A stretch of 64,000 nucleotides of DNA from Deltaproteobacteria bacterium (GTDB taxonomy: Bacteria; Myxococcota_A; Polyangia; Polyangiales; Polyangiaceae). The position numbers and the translations under genes are program-made. Positions within the stretch are counted from its first letter, which is position 1; each line of letters opens with the position of its first letter. The notes beneath the pieces are model-generated. The model searched no databases, was not told the origin of the DNA, and was given only the letters and a program-made list of their open reading frames with translations. The DNA is taken from contig JACRCQ010000007.1 of the NCBI GenBank assembly GCA_016218915.1, forward strand, positions 1 to 64,000, written 5' to 3'. Below, piece after piece: positions 9,334-18,148 of the stretch.

Positions 9334-10152
9334 ATGCAATCATACCAGGCGTCCGTGACCTCGCTGCGCGTGTATTCGGACGCGAGAGCAGCGGAGTGGG
9401 CAGAGATTCAGGAGGCGTTCTCCTTGCCGCTCTACAAGAGCATTCTCAGCTGCATTCCCATGCTGGGCCGATGCAGGTTGCTCGACCTCGGATGCGGCTC
9501 CGGCGCGTTCTGCGCCCAGGCCGCGTCGGTCGGCCTGACCGTCACCGGCCTCGATTCCGCCACCGCGTTGATCCGAATCGCGCGTGAGCGCCAATGCGGC
9601 GCTACCTTCGTGGTGGGAGCGGTCGAGCGTCTGCGCTTCATCAGGAGCAGCTTCGACTCCATCACGGCCATCAACGCGTTCCGGCATGTTGCCTCAGCAC
9701 GCGCGGTGCTGATGGACGCCCGGCGGCTCGTGCGCCGGGGCGGCGCTATCGTCATTTCCTCGCGCGCGCCGCTGGAGCACTGCGATGCCGCGAAGGTGCT
9801 GGGCGCGCTTGATGCTCTGCGCCCCGCAGGAACCGGCCCGAGACCCGATCGATTCGCACTATCGCCTGATGGTGTGCTTGAGAAGCTGGCCACGACCGCA
9901 GGACTGACCCCGGTTCTCGTCGAAGACGTCGAATGCCCGTGGACGTACGAGAACGCGAGTGCAGCCGTCAGCGCATTGATGGCGAGCGGGACTGGGGCCC
10001 GCGCCATCGCCGTAGTCGGCGAAAGCAATGCAAGGCGCGCCGTACTCGAAGCGCTGCGGCCTTTTCGGGATTCGGCCGGTGGGATCGTGCTCAGCAACCG
10101 GTGCCGGTACGTCATGGCCATCGCTCATGACGATCCACCGGATGTTGCGTGA
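9334..10152 (+). CDS. Class I SAM-dependent methyltransferase
   Basis: LLDLGCGSGAFCAQAASVGLTVTGLDSA. Confidence 0.8.
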   Translation: MQSYQASVTSLRVYSDARAAEWAEIQEAFSLPLYKSILSCIPMLGRCRLLDLGCGSGAFCAQAASVGLTVTGLDSATALIRIARERQCGATFVVGAVERLRFIRSSFDSITAINAFRHVASARAVLMDARRLVRRGGAIVISSRAPLEHCDAAKVLGALDALRPAGTGPRPDRFALSPDGVLEKLATTAGLTPVLVEDVECPWTYENASAAVSALMASGTGARAIAVVGESNARRAVLEALRPFRDSAGGIVLSNRCRYVMAIAHDDPPDVA

Positions 10153-10339
10153 CCCTGCCCGCGGCCCTTCTTCGCTTCCCTTGCGCCCGACTCCGATGGA
10201 GCTCTGGCACAGCGGGTGCACTGCCCATTAGCGTCGACGATCGGATTTGCTGCTTCGTCGATTTTGGTGCTCGCCTGATGCGCAGGCCCGCACGAGCCAT
10301 CCAGAACCAGTGAAACGCAGAAGAGCGAGTAGGATTGAC

Positions 10340-10525
10340 ATGGGAAAGAACATCGACAAGGCCAAGGGCAAGATCAAGCAGGCGGTAGGCGCACTCACCG
10401 GCAACGCCGCTTTGAAGAAGGAAGGGGAGCGCGACGAGCGCAAAGGTAAGGTCGAAGGGGCGGTGGACGGCGTCAAGAAGGCCGCCAAGGACGCATCCAA
10501 GGCTGTCGGCGACGCTGTGAAGTAG
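10340..10525 (+). CDS. CsbD family stress-response protein
   Basis: MGKNIDKAKGKIKQAVGALTGNAALKKEGERDERKGKVEGAVDGVKKAAK. Confidence 0.88.
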   Translation: MGKNIDKAKGKIKQAVGALTGNAALKKEGERDERKGKVEGAVDGVKKAAKDASKAVGDAVK

Positions 10526-10562
10526 TCTGATTGAGTCGATACCACGGCTCGCTCCGGCCGCT

Positions 10563-10592
10563 GCACAAGCGGCCCGAGCGGGTCGCTTGTGC
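10563..10592. terminator. Hairpin downstream of the CsbD gene, candidate terminator
   Basis: gcacaagcg-N12-cgcttgtgc perfect 9-bp stem; no T tract. Confidence 0.45.
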
Positions 10593-10793
10593 GCCAATTA
10601 CCTACACGCCGGCCCGTTGCTTCGTTCAATTTGAGACGCAACTCATCCATTTCGATTGAACCCCTCGGGGTGCCCGGACTTCCTTCTCTCAGGGAGCAGG
10701 CTCTTGCGAGCGCCGGTCTGCCCTGTGCGCCACGGCACGGTTCGTGCTGAGCCACGGGCTATCCGACGTCAACCGCAGCAGGGAATCGGTCGC

Positions 10794-11279
10794 ATGTCAT
10801 TGGCTCGTGCTCCGCGAATCGTCTTGTTTCCGTATGGCCAGCCGGTCGCTGCCGATCACCGGAACCATTGCGCGCGGTTCGCGCTGGAGCTCGGGGGCGA
10901 CATGCGACGCATGATCGACGGACCTGCCACGACGCTGGAGCGCTTCGGCGCGTATGTGCGGCATTTCGAGGAGGCCATGTCCCCTCCTGAGGCACCGGCC
11001 ATCGTGGTCCTCACCAAGGCGAACCCGCTGGGGCTGGCAGTGATCAGCGCACGAAGGAAGCTCGAGCAGCTGATCCCGGCACTGCTGCGCGCCACGTGGG
11101 TCTTGTTCGTGGACCCGGTCTATGACCCGTTCTTCACGGAAACCGCACGAAGCCATGGGACATTCGTGCTCGGTACGGATCGCGCCATGGAGTGGGTCGG
11201 CCCTGGCGATGCTACGTTCCTCGTTGCGATGGCGAGTTTCACCATCACAGAGCGAGTCAGATCTGACTGCCCGCCGTGA
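10794..11279 (+). CDS. Hypothetical protein
   Basis: MSLARAPRIVLFPYGQPVAADHRNHCARFALELG... Confidence 0.5.
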   Translation: MSLARAPRIVLFPYGQPVAADHRNHCARFALELGGDMRRMIDGPATTLERFGAYVRHFEEAMSPPEAPAIVVLTKANPLGLAVISARRKLEQLIPALLRATWVLFVDPVYDPFFTETARSHGTFVLGTDRAMEWVGPGDATFLVAMASFTITERVRSDCPP

Positions 11280-11372
11280 TGCCGCGTGGGCCCGATACGG
11301 GCTCTGGCTATCGAACGATCGGATGAACGACTTGAAGCTGGCGTGAATGCACGCTGCAGAACGGAGACGACA

Positions 11373-12599
11373 TTGAAAAAGGTTCCTTCGATCAGGTTGG
11401 GGGCGTGGGTCGCGATCGCGTGCGGCGCCATGGCAGGATGCAGCTCCGACAGCTCCGGAGGAAGCACACCTTCCGCTGGGGGCAGCGGCGGCAGCGCAGG
11501 TGAGTCCGGGTCGGGTGGAGCCGACCTCGACGGCTCAGCGGACGCAGATGCGTCGATCGATCCAGATGCCGCCGGGGGAACCGGTGGAGGCCAGGCAGAA
11601 GCAGGGCAGGACGGTGCCTGCACGCCAGGCGCTACCCAGTGCGAGGGGAATGCGGTGCTCACCTGCCTTGCAACCGCGCAGTGGGATACCGCGAAGGAGT
11701 GCATCGGACTGACCCCTACCTGCAAAGCCGGCGTGTGCGAGCCGCTCGCCTCCGGACCGAGCTGCGTAGGGCTGGCCCCCACCTGCGGTCCCGCGGGCAA
11801 CGCAAGCTGCTGCGCGTCGAGCCTGGTGCCGGGTGGCACATTCAAGCGTAGCTACGACGCTGTCACGTTCGTAGACGACACGTATCCTGCCACGGTGAGC
11901 ACCTTCGTGCTCGACGTGTACGAGGTCACCGTCGGCAGATTCCGCAAGTTCATTGATGGGCATCCGGCCCATCTCCCTGCTGCGGGGGCCGGAAAGAACC
12001 CGAACAACCCTGCGGACACCGGCTGGGACCTGGCCTGGAATGGGAACATTCCGCTGGATCAGTCTGCGCTTTCGTCGGCGATCAAGTGCGGAGGCACCAA
12101 CCAGACGTGGACCGACGATGCTGGCCTGAACGAATCACGGCCCATCACGTGCGTCACATGGTACGAGGCGCTCGCATTCTGCATCTGGGACGGCGGTCGC
12201 ATGCCGACCGAGGCGGAATGGAACTACGCAGCCTCGGGCGGCGCCGAGCAGAGGGTATTCCCGTGGTCGAATCCGCCCACCGCTGAGCTGGTGGACGCAA
12301 CGTATGCGGTGTACGCAAAGGTGCCGATCGCTGCCGTGGGAACGAAGTCGCCCCTGGGCGATGGACGATGGGGGCACGCGGACCTCGGGGGCAATGCCTG
12401 GGAATGGGTGCTGGATTCGTACGTGACTCCGTATGCCAATCCCTGCACCGATTGCTCGAACCAGACCACCGCGGCAGCGAGAGTCTTTCGCGGCGGGGGC
12501 GCCAGCTTCGATGCCAGCGGCCTGCTTGCCTCGAAGCGCAACGACTACTCGCCGTCGAGCCGAACCGACGTCGGCATCCGCTGCGCCAGGCAGCCGTAG
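11373..12599 (+). CDS. Lipoprotein with SUMF1/formylglycine-generating-enzyme-like domain
   Basis: TTG start after ggagacga; lipobox AMAGC; TFVLDVYEVTVGRFRKFID...GRMPTEAEWNYAASGG...GGNAWEWVLD...VGIRCAR. Confidence 0.85.
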   Translation: MKKVPSIRLGAWVAIACGAMAGCSSDSSGGSTPSAGGSGGSAGESGSGGADLDGSADADASIDPDAAGGTGGGQAEAGQDGACTPGATQCEGNAVLTCLATAQWDTAKECIGLTPTCKAGVCEPLASGPSCVGLAPTCGPAGNASCCASSLVPGGTFKRSYDAVTFVDDTYPATVSTFVLDVYEVTVGRFRKFIDGHPAHLPAAGAGKNPNNPADTGWDLAWNGNIPLDQSALSSAIKCGGTNQTWTDDAGLNESRPITCVTWYEALAFCIWDGGRMPTEAEWNYAASGGAEQRVFPWSNPPTAELVDATYAVYAKVPIAAVGTKSPLGDGRWGHADLGGNAWEWVLDSYVTPYANPCTDCSNQTTAAARVFRGGGASFDASGLLASKRNDYSPSSRTDVGIRCARQP

Positions 12600-12619
12600 C
12601 GCCAGCGAGTCACGTACCC

Positions 12620-12749
12620 CCGGCAACGCCGGCCCTGAATCCCACTTCTCGCCCGTTCCACCGTAGCCGTCTCGTCGGACCGTCAGCGCCCGAATGGGGG
12701 CTTGGCTAACCTCGCAGCTGACTTGCATCAGCCCCCGGCTTTCAGCCGG
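12620..12749. terminator. Two short GC-rich hairpins in a convergent intergenic gap
   Basis: ccggc-aac-gccgg (12620-12632) and ccggct-ttc-agccgg (12735-12749). Confidence 0.45.
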
Positions 12750-12795
12750 CTGCTTCAACGCCAGGTACCCAATGCACCGGGCAACGGATCAATCG

Positions 12796-14295
12796 TCACT
12801 CCGACTCGCTCCCGGCGATGCGCGCTGGACGCGTCGGGTCATCGGTGGACGGATTCGGCTCCACGTGCCGAGGCTGATACAAGAATAGGTCGTTGCCCAT
12901 CGCCCGCCGGAGACGATAGTGCGCAAGGATGGTCTCGCGCATGGCAGGAGACCAGGCTGGCGCAGTCCCCCGCTCCAGATCCGTGCCGGTGGCGATTACA
13001 TCCACCTTCTCCTCGCGGATCATTGCGAGGACCGCGTCAGGGTCGATGCGATGGCTCTCCACCAGCCGCGTGAAGATGTACGGCTCGATCACCATCAGCT
13101 CCGCTCCCACCCGCAAGGCTGGGGAGCAGTCCACAGTGAGCACACGCTTGCCTGTCATGATCCGTCGAAGCTCTGGCTCCCAGCCCATTCGCTCTTCCCG
13201 GTCCCGGTGCCCGTCCTGCAAGCCGCGCGCTGAAGCCACGAGCGTGATCGCCCCTGCTGCGAGGGCAACGCAATGGATCTCCACGTTGCGTCTCTGGCGG
13301 AACAGGACCGAGGAGAGGACAGGCCCCATGATCATTCCGCTCTCGAGGAACACGTTCAAGTACGCACCCACGTTGAGCACGACCAGAAATGCAACGCACG
13401 TCGCGAGTAGAAGATAGACCGAAACGGGGCGCTCCATCTCCTTGCCATTGGCCAGGCTGGACAGGGCCAGCGCACAGGCTAGGGGCAGCGTCAGTGCAGC
13501 GGCTGCGAGCTGGATTCGGTCCAGGCCCCCCTGGACATGGAGGTGATTCCGATTGAAGACAAAGACCGCGGTCACAAATCCCCCGTCGCTCTGCAGCCAG
13601 AGCCCGGCCAATGCTATCGCGGCCAAGGCCACGCAGCTGACCGCAAAAGCCATGGCCGCACGTCGTTGATTCCGCCACAGACGGGTCATGAACACAGCGG
13701 CCGGAGCTGCGATCGCCGTGGGCTTGGTGTACAGGGCCAGCACGAGCAGCACAGGCGAAAACCACGACTTCTTGCCCCGCTCCTGGGCCAGGACGAATCC
13801 GCAAATGGCCAATGCAACGGCCACCATGTCGACCCGGTTGAGCACGGCATGCATGGAGACCACCGGGTAGCCCATGGACAGGACGAGCGCGCCCGCAGCA
13901 TAGGCTCGCGGCAGCTGCAGGTGATGACGCGAGAAGCGCCAGAGCGCTGCCAGACAGGCCATCAGGGCGCACAGAGACACGAGCCGTCCCGGAAGAAACG
14001 ACACTCCTTGCCCCAAGCCGCGCAGCGCCCAGGCTCCCAGATAGTAGAAGACTGGACCGTAGAGATTGACCTGATACGGAGGCGCCTGCCAGCTCGACGA
14101 CGCGTAGAGCGGCACTCCATGGCTCAGCCCGACCTGGGCTGCGAGGATCGTTGGCTCCACCGGATCGCTCGGAATGTCATGGGCGAGGACGTCGATGCAC
14201 GCGGCAATCCCGCACAAGGCTGCCAGGCCAAGGGTGGTCCATACCGCCACCCGAAGCCACATGGCCGCCTTGGGTTGCGCCACTGCCGCGATCAT
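12796..14295 (-). CDS. Polytopic membrane protein, GT39-like
   Basis: 499 aa, many TM segments; N-terminal DVLAHDIPSDPVEPTILAAQVGLSHGVPLY. Confidence 0.6.
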   Translation of the reverse strand: MIAAVAQPKAAMWLRVAVWTTLGLAALCGIAACIDVLAHDIPSDPVEPTILAAQVGLSHGVPLYASSSWQAPPYQVNLYGPVFYYLGAWALRGLGQGVSFLPGRLVSLCALMACLAALWRFSRHHLQLPRAYAAGALVLSMGYPVVSMHAVLNRVDMVAVALAICGFVLAQERGKKSWFSPVLLVLALYTKPTAIAAPAAVFMTRLWRNQRRAAMAFAVSCVALAAIALAGLWLQSDGGFVTAVFVFNRNHLHVQGGLDRIQLAAAALTLPLACALALSSLANGKEMERPVSVYLLLATCVAFLVVLNVGAYLNVFLESGMIMGPVLSSVLFRQRRNVEIHCVALAAGAITLVASARGLQDGHRDREERMGWEPELRRIMTGKRVLTVDCSPALRVGAELMVIEPYIFTRLVESHRIDPDAVLAMIREEKVDVIATGTDLERGTAPAWSPAMRETILAHYRLRRAMGNDLFLYQPRHVEPNPSTDDPTRPARIAGSESE

Positions 14296-14729
14296 CCGCG
14301 AGCTGTTCGCGTCTCGGCCCAGCTCACGGCGAGAGCGAGCTCACGCTCCATCGGAAGAAACGCAGCGAAGAAGTCTCCTGGGAGCCCATCGCGTGCCACC
14401 TGTTCCAGGTTGGCGCACGCTGCTGCTGCGCGCTTCGCATGCACGTTCAGGCTCATGCCTCGGAGACGATGCGCGATACGGGCAAGGCCTGGCGCATCGC
14501 CACTGAGCAACGCCTGCCGAGCAAGCTCCACGTGCTCGGGGCACTCCTTCTTCATCACGGAAAGCACGAGCTGCAGCAGCTCCTGGTCCCCGCCAAGCTG
14601 TCGGAGCGCGCCTTCGTAGTCGATCGGGGCGCTATCGGCTGGCGAGACGACCGCATGCAGACGTGGTTTGTCCGCGGCCAGAGTCGAAGGCTCGATGCTC
14701 TCTGCGTGGGCGTGGTTGGAGTGGGGCAT
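14292..14729 (-). CDS. Hpt (histidine phosphotransfer) domain protein
   Basis: LARIAHRLRGMSLNVHAKRAAAACANLEQVA; overlaps the next gene by 4 bp. Confidence 0.8.
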   Translation of the reverse strand: MPHSNHAHAESIEPSTLAADKPRLHAVVSPADSAPIDYEGALRQLGGDQELLQLVLSVMKKECPEHVELARQALLSGDAPGLARIAHRLRGMSLNVHAKRAAAACANLEQVARDGLPGDFFAAFLPMERELALAVSWAETRTARG

Positions 14730-14751
14730 GATTTCCTCGCGCTTCAGACCC

Positions 14752-14872
14752 AGTCTCAGGCAGGTTTCGGGCCACAGCGGGTGCGCGTACAAGTCCGTGT
14801 ACTTATGCGAGCTGCGCCTGCGGACCCAGAGCCACTCCATCAAGCTGGCGCTCTGGCTCCTTCAATTCGAGG
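14752..14872 (-). repeat. Copy C of three-copy dispersed leader element
   Basis: Block-wise identity to copy B (see 5864-5987); ends ~22 nt upstream of the Hpt start. Confidence 0.7.
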
Positions 14873-14997
14873 CAGCAAAGCGCCCCAGAATCCAACATGG
14901 TCGCGGATGGGAAAAGGACGTGGACTTGACGATCCGGATTGCCGCTGCATGGGCCAGCTGCGATCGCCGCGCGTGTTTCGGCGGGGGGAGAGAATCG

Positions 14998-15456
14998 ATG
15001 ACGAGCCGCAAGCGGGTGCTGGTCGCGGACGACGAGGAGACGACGCGTCTCATCCTGCACTCCACCCTGGTGCACTGGGGCTACGACGTGACGGTGTGCG
15101 AGGATGGGGAGGAGGCGTACCGGTTGCTCAACCAGGAGGGCTCGCCTGATGTGGCGTTGCTCGATTGGATGATGCCTGGCATGGATGGCGTGTCGCTGTG
15201 CAGGGAGCTTCGGAAGCGCGAGCGGACCGCGAACAAGTACTTGATCCTGCTGACGACGCGCACGGAGAAGGAAGACCTGGTCCAGGGGCTGCAGTCCGGC
15301 GCGGACGACTATGTGACCAAGCCTTTTGACATGCGGGAGCTCAAGGAGCGTCTGCTGGTGGGCCAGCGTACGGCGTCGTTCAGCCCGAGGCAGGAAAGCC
15401 CTGGCTCTGTCCATCCTCGGCCGATGGGACTGTCGCGAGTCTCTCCATCGAAGTGA
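14998..15456 (+). CDS. Single-domain response regulator with short tail
   Basis: VLVADDEETTRLIL...VALLDWMMPGMDG...LLTTRTEKEDL...VTKPFD. Confidence 0.9.
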   Translation: MTSRKRVLVADDEETTRLILHSTLVHWGYDVTVCEDGEEAYRLLNQEGSPDVALLDWMMPGMDGVSLCRELRKRERTANKYLILLTTRTEKEDLVQGLQSGADDYVTKPFDMRELKERLLVGQRTASFSPRQESPGSVHPRPMGLSRVSPSK

Positions 15457-15601
15457 CGCGGACGGTCCATCAATATGAAGGAGCAAAGCCGCCCCGCAGG
15501 AGCGTCCAGGGCGTAAGTGCGCGGACTTGCTATGGGGCGGCTGGTGGCGCGGAACCTGCAGCAACTGGGGGGAACCTTGCTCACGGGCGGAGGATGCGTT
15601 T

Positions 15602-16018
15602 GTGGGATACGACAATTCAGGCGCGCGCTCTCTCGCCAATGCGCTGTTCGACGCGAGCCTCAAGCCGCTGCCCGCGCAGCCAGGCAGCCGCGAGCTGTGC
15701 GTGGCCTATGAGGCCCTGTTCGGCGACCTGTACCACAAGCTGCGCCTGATGATCGGACACCGCGGCGTCACGGTCGTGCTCCGCCGCGCCATCGTGCTCA
15801 GCTCGCGCGATCACGCGATCCTCGATGTGCTCACCACCACGGACGGGGGCATTGCGTTCGCGGCGCTGCGCGGCCGGCGTCCCGCCGCGGATCCCGCTGA
15901 GCTGCAGCCTGCGGTCCTGGACCTGCTGACCACGGCGCTGGACGATCTCTGCCGGCTCATCGGTGCAGATCTGCTGTCGGTCATCCTCAGAGGCTCGGCT
16001 CAACCCCAAAGGACGTAG
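15602..16018 (+). CDS. Small helical protein, KaiC-operon partner family (member 1)
   Basis: GTG start with GGAGG upstream; colinear similarity to 17735-18148; ends 3 nt before the KaiC-like gene. Confidence 0.6.
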   Translation: MGYDNSGARSLANALFDASLKPLPAQPGSRELCVAYEALFGDLYHKLRLMIGHRGVTVVLRRAIVLSSRDHAILDVLTTTDGGIAFAALRGRRPAADPAELQPAVLDLLTTALDDLCRLIGADLLSVILRGSAQPQRT

Positions 16019-16021
16019 CTT

Positions 16022-17731
16022 GTGCTCGAATCCGGAAGCGTGAAGATCGCCGTGATACCCACGGGCATCCCGAACCTGGACCCGGTGCTTGGCGGTGGCT
16101 TGCCCGAGCTGTCCACCACAGTCGTGGGAGGTCTGGTTGGCACGGGCAAGACCACGCTTGCCCAGCAGATATCGTTTCACGTGGGCACGCCTGAGCATCC
16201 GACGATCTACTTCACGACGCTGGGCGAGCCCACGCTCAAGCTGCTCCGCTACCAGCAGCAGTTCAGCTTCTTCGACTCCTCCAAGGTGGGGACCTCGGTG
16301 CACATCATCGATGTCGGCTCCGAGGCTGCGGACAAGGGCACCATCGGCGCACTGCAGGAGATCGGGTCGCACGTCGAACGTCTTTCCCCTCGCCTGGTCG
16401 TGGTGGACTCGTACCGGGCCATTGACGACCTCAGCGGAGGGAATCCTGCCCGGTGGCGTCTGTTCACCCGCGAGCTGGTGGAGCTGTTGGCCGGCTGGCA
16501 GTGTACAGCGCTGCTTCTCGGCGAATACACGGAGGAGCAAGTGGGCGTGGGACCTGAGTTCACGGTGGTGGACAATGTCATCTACCTGTCACAGGAGATG
16601 CACCACAACTCGGTCCTGCGCAGGCTGCGGGTGATCAAGATGCGGGGGCAGGCGCCCCAACCTGGACGTCACGCTTTCCGCGTTCTGGACCGGGGGCTCG
16701 AGGTCTACCCCCATTTGCCGGTGATCGCAGATGCGCCGCGACGTCGCAAGGGCGGACGCGCCAGCACCGGAATCCCCGGGCTCGACGAGATGATGACAGG
16801 GGGTATTCCGCGCGGGCAGACCTGCGTGGTGGCTGGCAGCTCCGGGGTCGGCAAGACGCTGATGGCACTGCACTTTGCAGTAGCAGGCGCACGAGCGGGC
16901 GAGCCTTGCGTGATGGTGACCTTTGAGGAGAGTCCGGCCGAGCACGCGGAGAAGATGGCAGCCTTTGGGTGGGACCTCGCGGATCTCGAGAAGCGCGGAT
17001 TGATTCGGATGGTCTATCTTCGACCGGTCGATCTATCCCTGGACGAGGTGATGTACACGATCAGCGCCGCGGTCGACGACTTCAAGGCCAGGCGGGTCGT
17101 CATCAACTCCATCTCGGGCATGGAGACGGCGCTGCCCCAGACCGAGCAACCCGAGCTGGTGGAAGGGCTCTACCGGCTATGCGCCAATCTGACTGCCCGT
17201 GGTCTGGTGGTGATGCTCACCACCGAGGTACCTGACAGCTTCGGCGGTATCCGCCTCTCCGGGCAAGGGCTGTCGTTCCTCTCCGACAACGCGATCCTCT
17301 TGCGATACGTGGAGATCGCCGGGGAGCTGCGTCGCGCGCTGATCATCGTCAAGATGCGCACCTCGAAGCACGAGGGCACGCTCCGCGAGTACCGGATCGA
17401 CGCACAGGGGATCGTCCTCGACAAGTCGTTCAGGGACTACTACGGGGTATTGACCGGAGCGCCGACGTTGCGCGCCGTCCAGGAGCCTCGACCTTTCACC
17501 AAGGGGCTGGCTCCCAACGAGGAGGCTGCGATGAACACGCTTCTCTCGCTCAAGCGAGCCGACCCCCAGCAGGTCGCTGACGCGCTGGGCAGCGACCTCC
17601 ACGAGACCCGCCACCTGCTCGATCGCCTCGAGGAGACAGGCTATGTCATCCGTACGGACAAGGATGGCGCTCACACCTATCGGGTCGCACTGCTCGCGCA
17701 GCCTGGACCGCCCGGACGCAAGAAGGTGTAG
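16022..17731 (+). CDS. Two-domain KaiC-like ATPase with C-terminal winged-helix-like extension
   Basis: Walker A motifs GGLVGTGKTT and GSSGVGKT; GIPNLDPVLGGGLP and GIPGLDEMMTGGIPRGQ; CVMVTFEESPAEH...FGWDL. Confidence 0.9.
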   Translation: MLESGSVKIAVIPTGIPNLDPVLGGGLPELSTTVVGGLVGTGKTTLAQQISFHVGTPEHPTIYFTTLGEPTLKLLRYQQQFSFFDSSKVGTSVHIIDVGSEAADKGTIGALQEIGSHVERLSPRLVVVDSYRAIDDLSGGNPARWRLFTRELVELLAGWQCTALLLGEYTEEQVGVGPEFTVVDNVIYLSQEMHHNSVLRRLRVIKMRGQAPQPGRHAFRVLDRGLEVYPHLPVIADAPRRRKGGRASTGIPGLDEMMTGGIPRGQTCVVAGSSGVGKTLMALHFAVAGARAGEPCVMVTFEESPAEHAEKMAAFGWDLADLEKRGLIRMVYLRPVDLSLDEVMYTISAAVDDFKARRVVINSISGMETALPQTEQPELVEGLYRLCANLTARGLVVMLTTEVPDSFGGIRLSGQGLSFLSDNAILLRYVEIAGELRRALIIVKMRTSKHEGTLREYRIDAQGIVLDKSFRDYYGVLTGAPTLRAVQEPRPFTKGLAPNEEAAMNTLLSLKRADPQQVADALGSDLHETRHLLDRLEETGYVIRTDKDGAHTYRVALLAQPGPPGRKKV

Positions 17732-17734
17732 CGC

Positions 17735-18148
17735 ATGGTCAACAAGAGCACGGCCTCCAAGCGCGTCCGACCCCTCCCCACCGCCGCGGCGTTGGAGGCG
17801 GTCCGCCAGGATTCTCTGAGCACCTACCGCCGGGTCACGGACATCATCTGGCAGCGTCTTTCCCCTACCTTCGGCATTCGCACCATCAACGCCATCGCGC
17901 GCAGCGTGATCGTCCGCGAGCAAGGCAAGCACCCGCTGCTTGGCCACCTCGGAGTCAACGACAGCGGATTGGACTGGAGCGAGTTCGAGCGCCGCGCGCA
18001 GGCGGTCACTCCGAGGAGCATGCAGCAATCCATCGACTGCTTCATCAATGCGTACTTCGAGGCACTGGCCAACATGATCGGACACATCGTCGTGAGCAAG
18101 CTGTTCAACGATGCGGAGGGGACCGCGATCGAGGAGGCCAGACCTTGA
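17735..18148 (+). CDS. Small helical protein, KaiC-operon partner family (member 2)
   Basis: 137 aa immediately upstream of and overlapping the second KaiC-like gene. Confidence 0.65.
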   Translation: MVNKSTASKRVRPLPTAAALEAVRQDSLSTYRRVTDIIWQRLSPTFGIRTINAIARSVIVREQGKHPLLGHLGVNDSGLDWSEFERRAQAVTPRSMQQSIDCFINAYFEALANMIGHIVVSKLFNDAEGTAIEEARP

